A DNA stretch of 6,338 bases. Origin: Niveispirillum sp. Its GTDB lineage: Bacteria > Pseudomonadota > Alphaproteobacteria > Azospirillales > Azospirillaceae. A model generated the notes under the pieces. That model did no database searches and was not told the origin of the DNA. It saw nothing but the letters and a program-made list of their open reading frames with translations. This document shows positions 1-5,404 of this stretch, one piece after another. Where the stretch lies: the NCBI GenBank assembly GCA_016463045.1, contig JAEMSB010000283.1, forward strand, positions 1-6,338, in the 5' to 3' direction. The first letter of the stretch is position 1. Every line of letters begins with the position of its first letter. The translations under genes and the position numbers were made by a program.

Positions 1-247
1 GGGCCAGCGTGGTCTTGCCCAGGCCCGGCGGCCCGAACAGGAGAACGTGGTCCAGCGCCTCCCCCCGACCCTTGGCCGCCTGGATGAACAGCGACAGGTT
101 CTCGCGCACTTGGCGCTGGCCGATGAACTCGCCCAGCGACAAGGGGCGGATAGAATTCTCGGTACTGGCGTCGCCGCCGATCCGGTCTTGTTCCACCATG
201 CGTTCTGGTTTTGGGGGGGCCGCCTCCGGCTTGGGCTTGCGGCTCAC
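1..247 (-). CDS. ruvB: Holliday junction branch-migration ATPase RuvB (N-terminal part, runs off the left edge)
   Basis: RuvB is the hexameric AAA+ motor that, loaded by RuvA, drives branch migration of Holliday junctions. Only the first 82 residues are visible. They include the family segment IRPLSLGEFIGQ (residues 33-44), EALDHVLLFG, and the Walker A loop GPPGLGKTT (residues 72-80). I place the start at a GTG (247-245) because it overlaps the ruvA stop as GTGA and has an AAGGA ribosome-binding site 9 nt upstream. The internal ATG at 199 has no such site. The GTG start adds a 16-residue Lys/Pro-rich head (MSRKPKPEAAPPKPER) before the usual start region. The identity is certain from the Walker A region; the exact start is an inference. 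The gene continues to the left, outside the window. Confidence 0.93.
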   Translation of the reverse strand, partial: MSRKPKPEAAPPKPERMVEQDRIGGDASTENSIRPLSLGEFIGQRQVRENLSLFIQAAKGRGEALDHVLLFGPPGLGKTTLA

Positions 248-861
248 TGGCTCAGTTCCTTCAGGCCGGCCCGGATCAGGGCAGAGACATCGGCCTCACC
301 GCCAAGGCTCTGGGCGGCCTTATTCACGGCGGTGAACGCCTCGATCCGCTTATATCCGAGATTGACCAGCGCCGACACCGCATCCCCAACTGCCGTACTG
401 ACGGCGGGTTGTGCCGCCGTGCTTTGAACCTGTGTGGCCGCCACCGGGCTGGTGGCGAGTGTTGCCACCTTATCCTTCAATTCGTTCAAAATTCGGGCAG
501 CCAGTTTCGGCCCCACCCCATCCGCCTCACACAGCGTCGTCTTGTCTTGGGCGGCAATGGCGGAGGTCAGACGGTCGGGCGCCAGCACCGACAGGATGTT
601 CAGCGCCACCCGCGCCCCCACCCCCTGTACAGTCGTCAGCAGCCGGAACCAGTCGCGCTCATTGATGTCGGCGAAGCCATACAGCGCCATCTTGTCTTCC
701 GACACCCACATCTCTGTATGGACCGACACGGCATTGCCGGTGCTGCCCAGCCGGCGCAGGGTGCGGGAGGAGGCGGAGATCAGATAGCCGACCCCGTTCA
801 CATCGATGATGGCCCAATCCAGGCCCATGCTATCCAGCAGCCCGGACAATTTCGCGATCAT
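244..861 (-). CDS. ruvA: Holliday junction DNA-binding protein RuvA
   Basis: RuvA forms tetramers that hold the four-way junction and recruit RuvB rings. The 205-residue product has the normal length and domain order. An N-terminal OB-fold (about 1-64) starts MIAKLSGLLD and carries the acidic-pin pair E55-D56 in VSEDKMALYGF. Two helix-hairpin-helix motifs follow: VQGVGARVALNIL (78-90) and ADGVGPKLAARIL (113-125). Next is an Ala/Thr/Gln-rich flexible linker (about 133-155), then domain III (about 156-205), which contacts RuvB. The start ATG (861-859) overlaps the stop of vapC as ATGA. A GGGAG ribosome-binding site sits about 7 nt upstream, inside vapC. The stop overlaps the ruvB GTG by the same 4-nt arrangement. 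The usual upstream neighbour ruvC is displaced by a toxin-antitoxin block. No separate promoter is evident, so transcription probably comes through vapBC. Confidence 0.97.
   Translation of the reverse strand: MIAKLSGLLDSMGLDWAIIDVNGVGYLISASSRTLRRLGSTGNAVSVHTEMWVSEDKMALYGFADINERDWFRLLTTVQGVGARVALNILSVLAPDRLTSAIAAQDKTTLCEADGVGPKLAARILNELKDKVATLATSPVAATQVQSTAAQPAVSTAVGDAVSALVNLGYKRIEAFTAVNKAAQSLGGEADVSALIRAGLKELSQ
257..261 (-). promoter_or_regulatory. ribosome-binding site supporting the ruvB GTG start
   Basis: On the minus strand AAGGA lies inside the last codons of ruvA, 9 nt before the GTG at 247-245. The alternative ATG (199-197) is preceded by C/A-rich sequence without a purine-rich Shine-Dalgarno motif. 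This favours the GTG and translational coupling from ruvA to ruvB. Confidence 0.6.
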
Positions 862-1295
862 TGGCTCACTCCCGCCTCGGGCACCAGCAGGGGCAGGGCC
901 GCGATGATATCGGTATGGATGAAATCCTTGCCCTTGAACAACAGGGGGGCGCTGGTCGAACGGGAGAGGGCGTAAGAGGCACAGTCACCATAATTCAGCT
1001 GAGCCTTGTGGCCCGAACCTCGACCGAAGCGACCATAGGCAGTGAACGCAACCACAGCCTGCTCATCATCAAACGGCAGTAGCTGCGTTCCCGTCTCTTC
1101 GAGGAACGCGTCGAATTCCCATACCTTCGACATGTTGAAACGACGCAGCAAAACAGAGCGGCATTCGAAAGCCGTCAAGGCTGACATCAGCAACCCTCGT
1201 GCCCGGCGGATGGCACTGAGATGCAGAGAAGCATCCACCTCCCCGCACAGAATCGCATAGATGGCCGATGCATCAATGGCGATCCGCGTTGTCAT
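858..1295 (-). CDS. vapC: VapC-type PIN-domain toxin (ribonuclease)
   Basis: VapC toxins are Mg2+-dependent PIN-domain endoribonucleases that cut tRNA, rRNA or other RNA unless bound by the VapB antitoxin. The 145-residue product shows the PIN pattern of spaced acidic residues: D8 in AIDASAIYAIL, E44 in SALTAFECRSVLLRR, D104 in LNYGDCASYALS, and D124 in PLLFKGKDFIHTDI. This is the arrangement typical of active family members. I start it at the ATG at 1295-1293, with AAGGA about 8 nt upstream, rather than at an ATG 39 nt further up, because family members begin just before the first Asp. It overlaps the end of vapB by 23 nt, and its stop overlaps the ruvA start by 4 nt. All catalytic acids look intact, so the toxin is probably functional. 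Its RNA target cannot be read from the sequence. Confidence 0.92.
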   Translation of the reverse strand: MTTRIAIDASAIYAILCGEVDASLHLSAIRRARGLLMSALTAFECRSVLLRRFNMSKVWEFDAFLEETGTQLLPFDDEQAVVAFTAYGRFGRGSGHKAQLNYGDCASYALSRSTSAPLLFKGKDFIHTDIIAALPLLVPEAGVSQ

Positions 1296-1554
1296 CGCGC
1301 AGTCCTTCGATAACGTCGTAGCCGAGGATTTCATCTTCGGTCAGGTCATGGATCTGCGGGATGGCCTGGGCACGCGCCACGATCGCTTCCACCCGCGCCC
1401 AGCGGGCCTCATCCATGCGACGCGACTGCCGCCCCACGCGCTCCAGTCGCTCACGCACAGCTTGGTGCACGGCCTCTGTCAGGCTCTCACCGGTCAGTTC
1501 GGCCAATTGCCGGACGTCACGTTCCGTATCGGGGGATTTGATGTTGAGCGCCAT
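1273..1554 (-). CDS. vapB: VapB-type antitoxin of the PSK/Rv0623-like family
   Basis: This is the cognate antitoxin of the adjacent VapC. Such proteins bind and neutralise the toxin with their C-terminus and repress their own promoter through an N-terminal DNA-binding segment. The 93-residue product starts MALNIKSPDTERDVRQLAEL and continues TGESLTEAVHQAVRERL, the pattern of the PSK-operon transcription-factor family (PF07704). It ends in an acidic tail, LTEDEILGYDVIEGL, typical of the toxin-wrapping region. I chose the ATG at 1554-1552 over an upstream ATG at 1605: homology with the partial second copy begins here, and a purine-rich AGGAAGAAAGAG lies just upstream. The gene overlaps vapC by 23 nt, so the two are made together. 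It probably autoregulates, together with VapC, at the promoter directly upstream, as family members do; this was not shown here. Confidence 0.9.
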   Translation of the reverse strand: MALNIKSPDTERDVRQLAELTGESLTEAVHQAVRERLERVGRQSRRMDEARWARVEAIVARAQAIPQIHDLTEDEILGYDVIEGLRDDNADRH

Positions 1555-1585
1555 GCCGTTGGCTCTTTCTTCCTGCGATGGAAGA

Positions 1586-1613
1586 ATTCTATACCATATG
1601 AACAAAATAGCAA
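1586..1613 (-). promoter_or_regulatory. candidate sigma70-type promoter for vapBC-ruvAB
   Basis: On the minus strand a -35-like TTGCTA (1613-1608, 4/6 to TTGACA) and a -10-like TAGAAT (1591-1586, 5/6 to TATAAT) are separated by 16 nt. They lie about 30 nt before the vapB start. The element sits in an AT-rich island in otherwise GC-rich DNA. It contains the palindrome CATATG, flanked by CTAT/ATAG (1589-1610), a possible operator. The -10 and the following AGAATTCT are conserved in the second, decayed copy upstream. Promoter activity is inferred from the match only. Confidence 0.5.
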
Positions 1614-1622
1614 CTTCATACG

Positions 1623-1650
1623 GTTCTCAGCGTTGTTCTCTCGAAAGTTC
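1623..1650. repeat. three GTTC direct repeats at 12-bp spacing
   Basis: On the plus strand GTTC occurs at 1623-1626, 1635-1638 and 1647-1650, each separated by 8 nt. The array lies just upstream of the vapB promoter and over the end of the decayed vapB copy. The regular phasing could mark an operator. It is not the alphaproteobacterial LexA box, whose GTTC halves are 7 nt apart. It may be chance. Confidence 0.3.
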
Positions 1651-1794
1651 ATCGCTGATTGTCCCTTCGATTGAGAGGCCCCGCAGCCGTTCGCGCACAG
1701 CCTGATGCAGTGCCTCTGTCAAGGTCTCGCCCGTCATTTCAGCCAGGCGGCGAATGTCGCGTTCCAGCGCTTGAGATTTGATGTTGAGCGACAA
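1627..1794 (-). pseudogene. truncated second vapB copy (N-terminal half only)
   Basis: Reading the minus strand from a TTG at 1794 gives 55 codons. The first 37 match the intact VapB at 27 positions (shared blocks LNIKS, ERD, LAE, TGE, LTEA, HQAVRERL). After that the sequence diverges completely into GLSIEGTISDELSREQR and stops at TGA (1629-1627). The acidic toxin-binding tail is therefore missing, and no vapC remnant follows. The initiation codon is TTG where the intact copy has ATG. The purine-rich leader GGAAGAAAGAG is kept, but the -35 region of the duplicated promoter no longer matches. It most likely is the remains of a second vapBC insertion or a local duplication. It could still make a short DNA-binding protein lacking toxin contact. 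It lies 64 nt after the ruvC stop. Confidence 0.75.
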
Positions 1795-1858
1795 GGACCA
1801 ACAACTCTTTCTTCCGTGTTGGACAGAATTCTACGCCCCACGAACAGAACAACACCCC

Positions 1859-2386
1859 CTACCGTCTCATCCCCAGGATGGCGTTGTCCACCTTGCGGCG
1901 CGTCTGCGCGTGATGGGCGTGGCAGATGGCGACGGCGAGCGCATCAGCGGCATCCGCGGTGGAGCGCTGAAAGCCCGGCAGCAGCATCTTCACCATATGC
2001 TGAACCTGCACCTTGTCGGCATGGCCGGTACCGACCACGGATTTCTTGACCGCCATGGGCAGATACTGCTCCACCGGAAGCCCGGCCTTGGCGGCACTGA
2101 ACAGGGCAATGCCGCGCGCCATGCCCAGTTTCAGGGTGGAGGATGGGTTGACGTTGGACAGCGTCTCTTCCACCGCCGCCTCGTCTGGCTGCCATTGTTC
2201 GATGACGGCGGCGATGCCCTCATGCAGTTCAAGCAGTCGCTTGGCCAGATCATCGCCGCTGTCGGTATTTATGGTGCCGTCGGCCACATGACTCAACCGG
2301 TTACCGGCCACGTCAATGACGCCCCAGCCCAGATGGCGAAGACCGGGGTCCAGCCCCAGGATACGCACAGGCGTCGGTCCTGGCAT
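1859..2386 (-). CDS. ruvC: Holliday junction resolvase RuvC
   Basis: RuvC is the dimeric, Mg2+-dependent endonuclease that cuts Holliday junctions symmetrically after RuvAB processing. The 175-residue product has the normal length and the complete acidic active site: D13 in RILGLDPGLRH, E73 in AAVEETLSNVNP, and D145 and D148 in TADAADALAVAICH. These correspond to E. coli D7, E66, D138 and D141. The conserved STLKLGMARG segment (83-92) is also present. The ATG at 2386 has GGGGA just upstream. The gene follows yebC by 26 nt and is probably cotranscribed with it. Downstream, instead of ruvA, comes a block with a decayed antitoxin copy and vapBC, which separates ruvC from ruvAB by about 1 kb. Confidence 0.97.
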   Translation of the reverse strand: MPGPTPVRILGLDPGLRHLGWGVIDVAGNRLSHVADGTINTDSGDDLAKRLLELHEGIAAVIEQWQPDEAAVEETLSNVNPSSTLKLGMARGIALFSAAKAGLPVEQYLPMAVKKSVVGTGHADKVQVQHMVKMLLPGFQRSTADAADALAVAICHAHHAQTRRKVDNAILGMRR

Positions 2387-2412
2387 GATGGTTCCCCGGT
2401 CTCGCCTTTACA

Positions 2413-3165
2413 TCAGCCCAGCTTTTCCAGCAGCTCGGCCGGAATGTCGAAATTGCCCAGCACCGTCTGGACATCGTCATTGTCTTCCAGCACGTCCAAC
2501 AGCTTCAGCAGCGTCTGGGCCGTGTCCTCCGCCGTCACCGGCAGCAGGTTCAGCGGCGTCCAGGTCAGCTTGGCACTTTCCGGCGCGCCAAACTTGGCTT
2601 CCAGCGCATCGCGTACCTCACCCAGCGTATCGGTGCCGGTGATGATGGAATGGCCATGCTCGTCGGACTGCACATCCTCGGCCCCCGCCTCGATGGCCGC
2701 TTCCAGCATATCATCCGCCGACGCAACGCTGGCCGGATAGGTGACCTGCCCGATGCGGTTGAACATGAACGACACCGAATTGGTTTCGCCCAGCGATCCA
2801 CCATGCTTGGTGAAGGCGGAGCGCACTTCCGATGCGGTGCGGTTGCGGTTATCGGTCAGCGCCTCAACGATCAGGGCGATGCCGCCGGGGCCATAGCCCT
2901 CGTACCGCACCTCGTCATAGTTGGTGTCATCGGCGCTGCCCGGAATGCCCATCTTGATGGCCCGGTCGATACGGTCCTTGGGCAGGTTCTGGGCGCGGCC
3001 CGCCTGGATGGCGGCGCGCAGGCGCGGGTTCATGGCCGGGTCGGGCAGGCCCGACTTCGCGGCGACGGTGATTTCGCGCGCCAGCTTGTTGAAAATCTTC
3101 GACCGCTTGGCGTCCTGCGCGCCCTTGCGATGCATGATGTTCTTGAATTGGCTATGACCGGCCAT
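2413..3165 (-). CDS. yebC: YebC/TACO1-family regulatory or translation factor
   Basis: The 250-residue product opens with the family signature MAGHSQFKNIMHRKGAQD. It continues with the conserved KIFNKLAREITVAAK, RAAIQAGRAQNLPKDRIDRAI, YEGYGPGGIALIVEALTDNRNRT and the FTKHGGSLGETNSVSFMF block (about 118-135). Family members were described as DNA-binding regulators, and more recently as ribosome-associated factors that help translation through proline-rich stretches (TACO1 in mitochondria). Which role applies here cannot be read from sequence. Length and domains are normal. Translation starts at the ATG at 3165, with AAGG about 8 nt upstream. It is the first gene of the yebC-ruvC pair, an arrangement common in bacteria. 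The 81 nt between it and the fabI-like gene shows no clear terminator and only weak promoter matches. Confidence 0.95.
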   Translation of the reverse strand: MAGHSQFKNIMHRKGAQDAKRSKIFNKLAREITVAAKSGLPDPAMNPRLRAAIQAGRAQNLPKDRIDRAIKMGIPGSADDTNYDEVRYEGYGPGGIALIVEALTDNRNRTASEVRSAFTKHGGSLGETNSVSFMFNRIGQVTYPASVASADDMLEAAIEAGAEDVQSDEHGHSIITGTDTLGEVRDALEAKFGAPESAKLTWTPLNLLPVTAEDTAQTLLKLLDVLEDNDDVQTVLGNFDIPAELLEKLG

Positions 3166-3246
3166 GGGGAACGCCTTGCTGTATCGTTTTGATATATGGG
3201 CTGAAACTGGCGGTTTGATAGCATATCCAGCGCGGTTTGGGCACCC

Positions 3247-4017
3247 CTACCCGACGATGGAATAGCCGCCATCGATATATTCGATCCCACCGGTCACGGC
3301 ACGCGCCGCATCCGACGCCAGAAAGGCGGCGTAGGCGCCCACATCCTCGATAGTCACCTGATTGCGTATCGGCGCCCGCTCGGCGGCGCGGGACAGCAAT
3401 TCATCGAACCGGTCGATGCCGCTGGCGGCCCTTGTCTTCAGCGGGCCGGGCGACAGGCTGTGCACCCGGATGCCCTGCGGCCCCAACTCCGCCGCCAGAT
3501 AGCGCGTCACCGCCTCCAGCGCTGCCTTCACCGGCCCCATCAGATTGTAATGCTCCACGACCTTTTCAGAGCCATAGAAGCTGACATTCATCAGACAGCC
3601 GCCATCCTTCATCAACGGTTCGGCCAGCTTGGCCATGCGGATGAAGGAATGGACCGACACATCCATGGCCATCAGGAACCCGTCACGGCTGCTATCCACC
3701 ACCCGCGCATGAAGATCCTCACGCGGCGCGAAGGCGATGGAATGCAGCAGGAAATCCAACTTGCCCCATTGCGCCTCAATCTTCTCGAACACCGCCTCCA
3801 ACTGCCCCGGCTCTCGCACATCGCAGGGCAGGAACAGCGCGGCACCCAGCTCGTCCGACAACGGCCGCACATGGGGCGCCGCCTTTTCGTTCAGGTAGGT
3901 GATGGCCAGATCGGCCCCTTGCGCCCTGAAGGCCTTGGCGCAGCCATAGGCAATGGAGGCGCCATTGGCGATGCCCACCACCAGTCCACGCTTGCCGGAA
4001 AGATCGAACAGAGCCAT
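3247..4017 (-). CDS. fabI: enoyl-[acyl-carrier-protein] reductase, FabI type (SDR family)
   Basis: FabI reduces the trans-2-enoyl-ACP double bond in the last step of each fatty-acid elongation round, using NAD(P)H. The 256-residue product has the FabI version of the short-chain dehydrogenase fold: the cofactor loop GIANGASIAYGCAKAF near the N-terminus, the LHSIAFAPRE segment, and catalytic residues Y148, Y157 and K164 in FYGSEKVVEHYNLMGPVK. The spacing is Y-x6-K, as in E. coli FabI. It ends GGIEYIDGGYSIVG. The substrate-loop region reads SPGPLKTRAASGI, where E. coli has SAGPIRTLAASGI. Alphaproteobacteria often carry more than one FabI, so this may be a paralogue rather than the main enzyme. 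The ATG at 4017 is preferred over the GTG at 4020 because GAGGA lies 6 nt before it. It precedes yebC on the same strand and may share transcription. Confidence 0.82.
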   Translation of the reverse strand: MALFDLSGKRGLVVGIANGASIAYGCAKAFRAQGADLAITYLNEKAAPHVRPLSDELGAALFLPCDVREPGQLEAVFEKIEAQWGKLDFLLHSIAFAPREDLHARVVDSSRDGFLMAMDVSVHSFIRMAKLAEPLMKDGGCLMNVSFYGSEKVVEHYNLMGPVKAALEAVTRYLAAELGPQGIRVHSLSPGPLKTRAASGIDRFDELLSRAAERAPIRNQVTIEDVGAYAAFLASDAARAVTGGIEYIDGGYSIVG

Positions 4018-4023
4018 CACGCA

Positions 4024-4028
4024 TCCTC
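4024..4028 (-). promoter_or_regulatory. ribosome-binding site deciding the fabI start
   Basis: On the minus strand GAGGA is 6 nt from the ATG at 4017-4015 but only 3 nt from the GTG at 4020-4018. The spacing supports the ATG as the start. Confidence 0.55.
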
Positions 4029-4237
4029 ATCCCGCATTGCACCAAAGCCAAGGGTGCGGTGGAACCGGCCCCCGATCAACCCCATATGGCGTTGCATTAC
4101 AGGGTGGCACCCGGCCTTGTAACTGACCTGTATCAAGGTGGAACCCCGACGGGCCGGGGCCGGTGGACCTTGGCCGGTAACGATAATCCGCCGATCATCA
4201 ACAGTCCGCACGATGCCCCGGAAGGCAGGAAGTCCCG
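4029..4237. other. divergent intergenic region between fabI and the beta-helix gene
   Basis: About 210 bp separate two divergently read genes, so promoters for both should lie here. No strong -35/-10 pair was found. On the plus strand there is a small inverted repeat GGGTG-G-CACCC in the 4100-4112 area, and CCTTG/CAAGG arms around 4114-4137. Both could be operators or chance. No convincing coding region or RNA gene was seen. An AGGA-type ribosome-binding site for the downstream gene lies just before 4238. Confidence 0.4.
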
Positions 4238-5362
4238 ATGTTTGCCCGTATCCTGATCCAAGCCACCCTGTTGCTGACCCTGTGTGGTCCGGCATGGGCG
4301 GGTGCTGAGCTGCAAACGGGTGCAGAGATACGGCTGATCGCCCCGGTCGCCGACGATCTGGTGGCGGCCGGGCGTTCCATATCCGTCGATGCGCCGGTGA
4401 CCGGCGATGTCGTCGCGGCGGGTCTGGACCTTCGTGTCACGGCACCCGTGTCAGGCGACGCCCTGCTGGCCGGCTTTGATCTTGCGGTCAAGGGTCCGGT
4501 GCAGGGCGATCTGGCCGCCATAGCGTTCGACCTGTCGGTGACGTCCGACGTGGCGGGTGACGCCCTGCTAAACGCGGCGGAACTGACCATCGGCCCCACA
4601 GCGCACATCGCGGGTGACCTGATCGCCAATGGTACCGAGGTGACCCTGTCGGGCCGGGTGGACGGCGATGCGCATCTGACCGGCGACCGGGTCATCGTGA
4701 CGGGCCGGGTGGCGGGCGATCTGGAGGTGACATCCGGCATGCTGGAACTGCGCCCCGGTGCGGCGATTGAGGGAGACCTGCGCCATAACGGCCCCATGGC
4801 GGTGGAGGTGCCGGCGGGGGTGGAGGTCGGTGGCACCGTCCGCCACCATTATCAATCCGCCCCGGACGAGGGCCCCACCATTCTGGGCAGTCTGGGCAAG
4901 GCGCTGGCCCTGTTCCTGTTGGGCGTCGGGTTGCTCTGGCTGCTGCCGGGTCCGGTGCTGCGGGCGGCGGATGCCATGCCGCGCAATCCCCTGCGCCACC
5001 TGCTGCTGGGCGCGGCCATCCTGCTGCTGTCGCCCCTGCTGCTGGGCCTGCTGATGGTCAGCGTGATCGGCATTCCGCTGGGCGTGCTGATGCTGGGCCT
5101 GTGGCTGCTGGCCCTGCCCGTGGGCATTGTCATCACCGGCTTTGCCCTGGCGGTAAAGATCGGGCGGCGGCGCATGGGGATGGAACGGGAGGCAGCGGCG
5201 GCGTTGCTGCGGCGCTATGCCGTGGCCGCCATGGTCATGGCCGCACTACCCCTGGTTCCGGTTGCGGGCCTTTGCGCCCTGACCCTGATCGCCGCCATCG
5301 GCGTCGGCGCGCTGGCGGAAAATCTGCGCCATGGACGGCGCGGGGGACTGGCGGTCGGGTAG
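4238..5362 (+). CDS. exported bactofilin-like beta-helix protein with C-terminal membrane domain
   Basis: The 374-residue protein has three parts. Residues 1-21 form a signal peptide with likely cleavage after AWA (A21). Residues 30-204 are about ten coils of mostly 17 residues (two of 19) with pattern x-[LIV]-x-[VL]-x-x-x-[VI]-x-G-D-x-x-x-x-x. A Gly-Asp pair recurs at the same place: D40 (preceded by D), D57, D74, D91, D108, D127, D144, D161, D180. This is a right-handed beta-helix of the polymer-forming bactofilin type. From about 215 to 360 there are four or so hydrophobic membrane segments (215-237, 255-277, 282-306, 327-358), with a positively charged loop GRRRMGMER between the last two. 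The helix should thus lie in the periplasm, unlike classic cytosolic bactofilins. The start ATG has AGGA about 6 nt upstream. The function is unknown; an envelope scaffold or sensor role is only a guess. Confidence 0.85.
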   Translation: MFARILIQATLLLTLCGPAWAGAELQTGAEIRLIAPVADDLVAAGRSISVDAPVTGDVVAAGLDLRVTAPVSGDALLAGFDLAVKGPVQGDLAAIAFDLSVTSDVAGDALLNAAELTIGPTAHIAGDLIANGTEVTLSGRVDGDAHLTGDRVIVTGRVAGDLEVTSGMLELRPGAAIEGDLRHNGPMAVEVPAGVEVGGTVRHHYQSAPDEGPTILGSLGKALALFLLGVGLLWLLPGPVLRAADAMPRNPLRHLLLGAAILLLSPLLLGLLMVSVIGIPLGVLMLGLWLLALPVGIVITGFALAVKIGRRRMGMEREAAAALLRRYAVAAMVMAALPLVPVAGLCALTLIAAIGVGALAENLRHGRRGGLAVG

Positions 5363-5372
5363 AGACGCGCCA

Positions 5373-5396
5373 TGTCAGGGGCAATAGCGCCTGACA
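5373..5396 (+). other. hairpin between the beta-helix gene and the DUF2256 gene
   Basis: TGTCAGG (5373-5379) pairs perfectly with CCTGACA (5390-5396). Inside, a G/G mismatch is followed by two GC pairs and an AATA loop. No T-run follows, so it is not a classic intrinsic terminator. It ends right at the AGGA ribosome-binding site of the next gene. It could act on mRNA ends or on initiation, or bind a protein as DNA. Confidence 0.5.
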
Positions 5397-5404
5397 GGAC
5401 CATC

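Larger units (their letters stand above)
1444..1834. repeat. diverged direct repeat covering vapB promoter and N-terminal half
   Basis: Two copies, about 1444-1592 and 1684-1834, are offset by 240-242 nt. Each carries AGAATTCT (1583-1590 and 1825-1832), the purine-rich leader, and the first 37 codons of vapB. Similarity is clear but well below identity, so the duplication or double insertion is not recent. Confidence 0.7.

Noticed and set aside
211..975. Long plus-strand open frame (254 codons) opposite ruvA and vapC
   Set aside because: It is antisense to ruvA and the toxin. The His/Gln/Arg-rich translation looks like complement-strand noise.
1836..1852. GAAC-A-GAAC words after ruvC as a LexA/SOS box
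   Set aside because: Alphaproteobacterial LexA boxes have 7 nt between the GTTC or GAAC halves; here there is 1 nt. Other GAAC/GTTC pairs in the window have spacings of 2, 4 or 8 nt.
1778..2740. Long plus-strand open frame (320 codons) opposite ruvC and yebC
   Set aside because: It lies antisense to two clearly recognisable conserved genes, and its Ser/Gly-rich translation resembles no family. It is a GC-rich shadow frame.
3166..3246. Terminator or strong promoter between the fabI-like gene and yebC
   Set aside because: No stem followed by a T-run was found, and only a weak TATATC-like -10 without a fitting -35. It was left unannotated.
4018..4020. GTG as the fabI start
   Set aside because: The GAGGA site would be only 3 nt away; the following ATG has a normal 6-nt spacing.
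4283..4288. Lipobox cysteine (C16) in the signal peptide of the beta-helix protein
   Set aside because: The residues before Cys (L-T-L) do not fit a lipobox, whereas AWA before G22 is a good signal peptidase I site.
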